From NCBI RefSeq assembly GCF_019320115.1, contig NC_089587.1, positions 88,492,939 to 88,556,938 on the forward strand: a stretch of DNA of 64,000 nucleotides, given 5' to 3'. How positions within the stretch are numbered: the first letter of the stretch is position 1; every line of letters begins with the position of its first letter. A program made the position numbers and the translations under genes. The stretch is from Miscanthus floridulus (Eukaryota > Streptophyta > Magnoliopsida > Poales > Poaceae). Positions 57,831-64,000 of the stretch are shown here, one piece after another. The notes under the pieces were generated by a model, which was not told the origin of the DNA, searched no databases, and worked only from the letters and a program-made list of their open reading frames with translations.

Positions 57831-58383
57831 GAGCACAAAGAAACTGAGCGATGAGGAGTCCCCGGCGTAGCTGACGATGAAGCACGAGCAACGAACAGTC
57901 TGGTCAACTGGTTGGCGACGAAGTGAGCATTGAGTAGAAGCGACCGACGAACAGTCCGATCAACTGGTCGGTGACGAAGTCCATGAACCAAGCGGTCAGA
58001 CTAGTTGATCGGTGGAGAAGCCCGAGCACCAGGTGAACCGATCACCTGGATGATGATCCTACAATACAAACATATAGAATGGGTAGTACATGATGTAAAA
58101 ATATATGAACTCCAGAGAAAAAATAGTGTATGTAGCTTGGCAATCAGTTGGAGCAAAAATATATTTATGTTTAATATAAACTGCCCAAACAGTTAGTGTG
58201 TAGCTGAGTCTCCAGCCCTAGCTAGCCCATAGTCCATAACATCGAGCGCGGAGCCCGTGCACATGTAGGAGGAACATGCATCACTAAGGAGCCGCTGCCG
58301 ACCACCCATAACGCATAGGGTAGACGCTCGTGCACGTGTAGGGAGGAGCCGGAGACAGGGCCGTGTCTGAAGGCGTCCGAGCA

Positions 58384-58776
58384 TCAATAGGACTGTTTGG
58401 GGGTTCGGAAAATCGTTTGGAGAGCAAACATGGAGAAAACAACTCGGAGAAACATTATGGCGATATATGGAGATTGGATAATATTTAGAAGAATATTAAA
58501 ACGTGACTTAGCTTTAGACAGAATGCCTGGTCGGCGGCGTATGGCGCTATCTGGTTGGCATTGACGGCAAGCACCTGACGGGTGGTGAGTTGTTGGTGAA
58601 GACGACCTCGGAGGTGGTTCCAAGATCGGATCTGCTGTCACGGGGGCTAATGTAGCCAGCGATGAATCATCGTCGTGGACCAGCATGGATCTCCATAAGA
58701 TTGATGATGAGAACGCGCTATTGATTTGATGTCCATCTGGCTCGCCATGGATCAAGCGCACACCCCTACCTGGCAC
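58384..58776 (-). pseudogene. gag-start-like frame of the small element
   Basis: The 130-codon frame begins within the primer-binding site (MPGRGVRLIHGEPDG...), has a Pro/Ser-rich middle (LEPPPRSSSPTTHHPS), and is truncated without a capsid domain. Its position right after the primer site suggests a leftover gag start. No function can be claimed. Confidence 0.4.
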
Positions 58777-58782
58777 GCCAAC

Positions 58783-59201
58783 TGTTGATAGAATATCGTC
58801 GGCAGTCCACGGAGGGGTATCCCACGATGGTTGATTTGTCGGTGGGGGTGCGCATAATCAGGAACCGGATGGTGATATAAGGCTCAGAGACAACGATTTA
58901 GACAGGTTTGGGCCGTCTAATCGACGTAATACCCTACGTCCTGTGTCTTTGGTGTATTGTATTGAGATGTAGTAGATAGATCTATGTATCTTTATGTATC
59001 TTGTCCGCTAGGGTACCCCTGCCTCTCCTTATATAGTCTGGAGGAGCAGGGTTACAAGGTAAGTATCCTATTTGGTACTATACAATATCTTGCGGTGCAC
59101 GCTGAGCAACGCTGCGCATGCCTTGATCTTGTGGGCTGGGCCGTCCCTGAGGGCGCAGCCCATGTGGTCTGCCGTGGGTATCCGGGGACCATACCCCCAT
59201 A
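58783..59201 (-). repeat. 5' LTR of the small element (419 bp)
   Basis: It starts TGTTGATAGAATATCGTCGG on the plus strand, two bases from the primer-binding site, and ends ATACCCCCATA before the duplicated GTTCT. Confidence 0.88.
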
Positions 59202-59206
59202 GTTCT

Positions 59207-59670
59207 CCACCACCTTAAGGATTGCATCTACACCATCCTTTTAAGTCAGTTTGATTTGAGGGTCCAGAATTGATGCTACCCCCTATATATACAGCGATGT
59301 ACCCCTCCAACAGAGCCATCCTAAAACCCTAATTCATATCCTCCTCATCAGGATCAGATCCAGCTATCAAGAGAAGATTAGTTCTCCATATGATCTAGTC
59401 TTGTATTAGAAATAAAGAGATAGAGTGTGAGGGAAGAGTTTGGAGGAAGTACCGGCCTGTCGGTGCTCTCTCTATGGCTTGTACCCTGACAAAATCAAGT
59501 TCTTCATGAGCTTGCTTCTGAGATTTCTCTGGTAATCAACTTCTAATTCAACTAAGTAACGTGTTTATATTGTTCTTCAGGTTTGCGACTCTTTTTGAGT
59601 ACTTTAATCCTTGTCATTCCTAGATTAAATTAGTATTCATAATGTAAGTGTGGTGCTTAGACTCGGTTAC
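59207..59670 (+). repeat. Ty3-type LTR (copy A), right part
   Basis: It continues copy A from 56422 and matches copy B from about 60012 to 60503 (for example CAAGTTAGTTTGAT, TATATATAC and AACCCTAATTCATAT phrases). It stops at ...ACTCGGTTAC (59670), exactly where copy B starts. Copy B therefore appears inserted into copy A, with GTTAC as the expected duplication. Confidence 0.75.
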
Positions 59671-61300
59671 TGTTGACGGTAGTCAACACTCATCACAAAC
59701 CATCAATGTAACTTGCATAAATGGCTAAAATGGATCACCAACATAGACTTAGGGGTTTAAACTAACAAATTACATGAGTTTTGGTGAATCTGTGTTTTCA
59801 GCAGGATTTAATCAGAAAACTATCAAGGGGGACCTATTCGTCAAAGGAAATCATAGAATTCCTCCATGGGATCAACGTGGGAAGGTTCCAGAAAACTACA
59901 TGAGGCTCTCCACCAAAGCTGGGCTCGACCCACTGACATATGGGGCCGCTCGGCCCCACTGCCAGGCCACCCGGCCCCTATGGGCCCCACCTGTCATCCT
60001 CTTTATTATGTCGGTTCTCCACCGCCTTCTAGGATGCATCTCAGCCATTATTTCAAGTTAGTTTGATCCAAGGACTAAGGATTGATGCTCCGGGCTATAT
60101 ATACCTGCCTACAACCCCCTTAATGCATGCCTCATTTGATCCTGAGAGCTGAGAAGCCAAAAACCCTAATTCATATGTCCACTAGGATCAGGGCTAGCAA
60201 TCAAGAGAAGATTAGTTCTCGATAGGATCTAGTTTTGTATTAGAGATAGTAAGATAGAGTGAGAGGGAAGAGTTTTGGAGGAGTCTCGGCCTGTCAGTGC
60301 TCTCTCTACGGCTTGTACCCTAGCAGAATTAAGTCCTTCTAGGGCTTGCTTCTAAGATTTCTCTGGTAATCGACTTCTAATTCAAGTAAGTATCTTGTTC
60401 ATATTATTCTTCAGGTTTGTCACTCTCTTTTGAGTACTTTAATCTTTGTAGCTCCTGGGTTAAAGTAGTATTCATAGTGTAAGCATGGTGCTTAGACTCA
60501 GTTACTCGTGGATGTACCATATTTTTTGGATCGGTGGTAGCTCGCGAGGATGACTCTTATAGCCTCGTTGAATCCTCTGTAGTCCACCTCCCGTTAGTAG
60601 GCCTAGCAGGACTTTGTTACTATAAAAAACATACTATGCCTGTGTTTCCTCTAGTAATATCCCTAGAATTGAATAATAGAAGACAAAGCTTACTGAAGTT
60701 AGAACTAGAAGACCTTAGCAGTCTCCTCTACGCTCCTATTATCTAGCCTTGATTGTGAAGTTTAGTTAAGTTTGAATTAGTTACTCTCATCTTCGTTCCT
60801 TTGGGTTCGATATAAAACTGTGTTACTCTTGGTGAATTGCTACAACGGTATAATATCTGTACGCTTGTGGATTATTCTGTGTGCATTAATTTATACCAAC
60901 AGTTACTCATAGATGTACCTTACATTCCGGATCGGTGATAACTCACGAGGGTGACTCTTATAGACTTGTTGAATCCTGTGTAGTCCACCTCCCGTTTGTA
61001 GGCCGAGCAAGATCTAGTTACTATAGGAAAACATACTTTGTCTGTGTTTTCATTAGTAATATCCCCAGAATTAAACAATAGAAGGCATAGCTTACTGAAG
61101 TTAGAACTAGAAGACCTTAGTGATCTCCTTTATACTCCTGTTATCTTAAGTCTTGTTGCTACTCTGGGTTAAGTTAGACGTAGTTAATCTCACATGTTTC
61201 CCTATGGATATGATACTTGGAATACTTCTGGGTGAAAGCTATAGTAGTATCCATGCACATATGGATTTATCTGTGTGCGTTAATAAATACCAATAAGCTT
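59671..61300 (+). repeat. Ty3-type LTR (copy B), 5' LTR of the right-hand element
   Basis: It starts TGTTGACGGTAGTCAACACT and ends near ...AATACCAATA (61295-61300), followed by a primer-binding site like CTGGTGTTATTGCCGGGGA (61302-61320), a decayed form of TGGCGCCGTTGCCGGGGA. A TATA-like GCTATATATACC lies at 60093. Its last 800 bp are a tandem duplication (60500-60900 and 60901-61294). Confidence 0.8.
60500..61294 (+). repeat. tandem duplication within LTR B (about 400-bp units)
   Basis: AGTTACTCGTGGATGTACC at 60500 recurs as AGTTACTCATAGATGTACC at 60901. The two units stay in step through GTAGTCCACCTCCCGTT, AGCTTACTGAAGTTAGAAC and the final GTGTGC(A/G)TTAAT phrase. Confidence 0.85.
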
Positions 61301-61395
61301 TCTGGTGTTATTGCCGGGGAAATGGTTACAGAGTTAACTCCAAACCTAGCTTAACCTTGTATCTTTTATCTTTTTTTCTTTTATTCTTTTTCACT

Positions 61396-62761
61396 ATGGA
61401 TTCTACTCCTAAACATCAATACGCTGCACCTATGAGTGCACGCCTAGAGCCACTAAAATCTTCAAAGCCTATCTTAACATCTGTCTATAAGCTGCGCCCA
61501 GGTTTCATAAAATTAATTCGGGAACAATCCTTCTTGGGAGAAGGCGATGAAAACCCATACTCACACCTATAGGAGTTTGAATAGACCTGTGCATGCTTGC
61601 ATATCGCTGGCATGTCTAACGAGACCTTAAGGTGAAAGTTGTTTTCGTTCTCTTTGACGGGAAAAGCTAAACGATGGTATAGTCGAACCATAGGAAGTAT
61701 GAAAGGAGATTGAGAAATATTATGCTCTAAATTTTGCCTACCTTTCTTTCCCATCTCTGGAGTTGTCAACCTTTGATTTGAGGGTCTATCTTTTATACAA
61801 AAAGAATGAGAATCTCTTGGCACGTCATGGGCTCATTTTAATGACCTCATCACCACTGGCCCTGACCTTGCCATTCAAGACCCTTTACTTCTTCAATATT
61901 TTTATATGGGTCTTAGCAAGGATTCTATGAAATCCCTTGATGCAGCCTCTAGAGGAGCTTTTCTTCATTTGTCTGCTAGTAAGGCAAGGACTATCCTTGA
62001 TAAAATTATTGGAAAGATTCCCTACACTAGCATTTATGATGAACTTCCCGAGGAAGAGAAGAAATCATCTCCTGATCAAGAAGAGAAAGCTTTGATAGCC
62101 AAATCACAACTACTCCAATCCCAAAATTTAGCTATTAATTCCAAACCATCAATACCCCAAAATCCTCGAAAGGAAGAAGAAATTCAACCTTTGGAAAGCC
62201 CTGATGAAATTAAGGATGATCTTTTTTATGCTGATTTTAGGAAAAGCTTAAACTTTCTGCTACATAAGAGGCCTTCGAGAGAATATAATTCAAATCCTCT
62301 CAAGAAGGGATCTCTTGGAAAGCGTCTTTATTCCCATGTAGGACATTAGGATGAATTCAAGGATGGCATGTCAAGAGATGCCATAGAAGGAGAGCCAAGT
62401 CATCTAGAAGCCATTCCTTACCTCTCCCCTTCTATGCCCACATTAGTTGTCTCATCTGAACCCATCTCTAAACCCATCCATGACCCCAATGATTCCTTTT
62501 ATGCTCTTTTTCCTGAGTCTCATGATGATCCTAAAAATCCACTAAGACAACCAAAGCATAGGAGTCATGAAGACCACAAGGAAGACCAAGAAGAGTAGCA
62601 ACAATGGCTGGAGGAGAAATCATATGCCATAGCTAGTAAAGAATATATGGACAAGGCCAAAATCCTAAGGATAGAACCCAAACCTGATCCAAACATTGAG
62701 TGTTGGCATTTCTTAGCATCACTCTTTACTAGGTTGTCATCCCGAGCAACGATACCAGAAA
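61396..62761 (+). pseudogene. gag of the right-hand Ty3 element, decayed
   Basis: ATG at 61396. Across frames with stops (61570, 61585, 61630 and others) it reads SFSLTGKAKRWYSRTIGSMKGD, FCLPFFPI, ESLGTSWAHF and GPDLAIQDPLLLQYFYMGLSKDSMKSLDAASRGAFLHLS (61820-61980), which is a Ty3 gag capsid. The last is within the open segment 61906-62349. A Glu/Lys/Pro-rich tail follows (62368-62598). The frame ends abruptly near 62740 at the primer-site-like start of an opposite element. No zinc knuckle or pol is present. Confidence 0.78.
62738..62761 (-). other. decayed primer-binding site of a minus-strand Ty3 LTR
   Basis: On the minus strand it reads TTTCTGGTATCGTTGCTCGG, like the site after LTR B (TTCTGGTGTTATTGCCGG). 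It directly abuts the plus-strand gag on its left, so the element's own inside is missing. Confidence 0.55.
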
Positions 62762-64000
62762 TGCATTATTGGTAATTATTAATGACACTTGTATATTTAG
62801 GAAAGATTATATATGTTGAAGTAATCCGCCAGCGCACAGATAATATACCATTATAGCATTTCACCCGGGAGTATACCAGGTATCGTTTTTATATTTTTCC
62901 ACAGGGAGGAGCGATGGGGTGGATAGAGATATTGACAAATATGTATACTTATGATAAAACCATTAACTCAACTCTCATGCTATAATAGGGGTAAGCCAAA
63001 TGATAAATAAATGATAAGTGTAAGACATTGATAATAATCCAGAGATGAAAATAGATACTCATAAATATAGTATGGCTAGGTAGGAGATTAATTAAGAGAA
63101 AAGATTCCTAAGTCATTTCTTAATTACTAAGTATTTTGTACACTCTAGTAGATATACTTTTATCTATAGCATAACTAACTTTGTATCTATGCATAAGGAA
63201 CATTACTAAGGAAGACCAAGAACAGAGCTTGACTCCCTTCGCAACCGGGTTCTACTTGTTCTACAAATGGGGAGTGGACTACAAAGGACTCAACACAAGT
63301 GTCACACTCGTGATCTACCACATGGCCTGAAGTATAGAGTGCATCCGCAGGTAAATAATATTTAAGCACCACACTTACATAATGTCGACCACATAACTCA
63401 CTCGAGTATTGAGCTAAGCGCTTTGCGATCTTATCCATAAATTCATTATCAATCATGACTATATCAAGCATACTACTAGAGCAAACTAGGAGCATAATAA
63501 ATAGAAACATAGTATTGAAATAGCACAAAGTCAAAATAGAGAGATACAATGGCTTTATCAGCCTCCAGACGGCGAATCCAGAATCCTGAGCAATAGCCCA
63601 ACTCTACTTGAATCTTGCTAGCTAGCCTATACTAGAACTTGAAGAATTGGAGATCTATTCTATTCTCTCTAGAAACCCTAATTTCAAATCCCTCTTGACT
63701 TAATGATCAAGGTTATGCTAGGGGTGGTAGGGGCTGATATATATAGGGGGTAGCGCCAATTTTGGACCATTGGATCAAACCGACTTGAAAGAACAGTGGA
63801 GATGCAAACCCTAAGGCGGTGGGGAACCGACGTAGCGAGGAGGGGCTGCCCTGTGGGCACCCTGGGCATACAATCAAATCAAGATGTGCATGTGTGTGGA
63901 TATGGATGGTGGATACATATATGGTGGCTAACATAATTCTACTATGCTCCTTGAAAATGTATCTCTCTTTTGAAACTTGGAAATACTTGCAAGAGAACAT
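62762..64000 (-). repeat. LTR of the same Ty3 family, minus orientation (runs off the right edge)
   Basis: On the minus strand, matches to LTR B include GATACCTGGTATACTCCCGG (B: GATACTTGGAATACTTCTGG), GGGTGAAA(T/G)GCTATA, TGTAAGTGTGGTGCTTA, TGTAGTCCAC and AAACCCTAAT. A plus-strand TGATATATATAGGGGG at 63737 fits its TATA region. Divergence from B is greater than between A and B. Confidence 0.7.

Larger units (their letters stand above)
56423..59201 (-). mobile_element. small non-autonomous LTR element with a minisatellite inside (2.78 kb)
   Basis: The two LTRs are each 419 bp (56423-56841 and 58783-59201), the target duplication is GTTCT (56418-56422 and 59202-59206), and the minus primer-binding site TGGCGTGCCAGGTAGGGG lies at 58763-58780. 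The inside has a gag-start-like minus frame (58776-58384) and a 44/37-bp tandem array. There are no pol motifs. In its own orientation the LTR starts TATGGGGG instead of TG. The primer site resembles that of the Tat element, so a related element may have mobilised it. Confidence 0.85.

Overview
This window is nuclear DNA from a grass (Poaceae), probably an Andropogoneae relative such as sorghum, sugarcane or Miscanthus. The evidence is three Sirevirus-type Copia LTRs with the palindromic ACCGGAC..GTCCGGT boxes, a Ty3 element with an antisense gene, GGGCC-ended and Stowaway MITEs, a GC-rich intronless UDP-glucuronate 4-epimerase gene, and plant-type splice sites. The exact species is inferred and is not proven by the sequence.

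Layout. (1) 1-22.8 kb is a stack of nested LTR retrotransposons. A plus-strand Ty3/Gypsy relic (gag 2483-3340 and 20955-21294, 3' LTR 22364-22818) sits against a truncated BBR/BPC transcription-factor gene. A minus-strand Ty3 element (1-2472) lies at its gag start. Its gag is split by a solo Sirevirus LTR (3341-4832 plus 20217-20954). That LTR is split by a minus-strand, gag-only Sirevirus (4833-20216), which in turn holds a nearly intact plus-strand Sirevirus (7347-17558, perfect TSD AAACC). (2) 22.8-43.5 kb is a gene island. It holds the BPC fragment (22819-23448), a three-exon lysine-rich 'myb-like protein X' family gene (23970-27141, minus; 539 codons reconstructed from clean splice sites), and the GAE gene (31554-33002, minus). 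Small elements are scattered around them: a Stowaway-like MITE, three other MITEs, and a 5'-truncated LINE with a 9-bp TSD. (3) 43.5-64 kb is a second retrotransposon cluster. A minus-strand Tat/RIRE2-like Ty3 element (44753-54804, TSD CTAGC) splits another solo LTR and carries an intron-bearing antisense gene (48346-52140). A 2.8-kb element with 419-bp LTRs (56423-59201, TSD GTTCT) carries a 44/37-bp minisatellite. It lies inside a Ty3 LTR of the same family as the adjoining plus-strand element (LTR 59671 to about 61300, gag 61396-62760). A related LTR in minus orientation runs off the right edge.

How it works together. The two intact-looking host genes are unrelated in function: GAE makes UDP-galacturonate for pectin and other wall polymers in the Golgi, and the lysine-rich protein is probably nuclear. 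Neither is interrupted by a transposon. Almost everything else is transposon sequence. Most copies carry frameshifts, stops or deletions, and the most complete one has few visible lesions in its coding region. No CRISPR, operon, complete tRNA or rRNA gene was seen. No undescribed cellular system is evident. The most unusual structures are the antisense spliced-looking gene in the Tat element, the gag-only Sirevirus, the minisatellite element, and the BPC-LTR chimeric reading frame.
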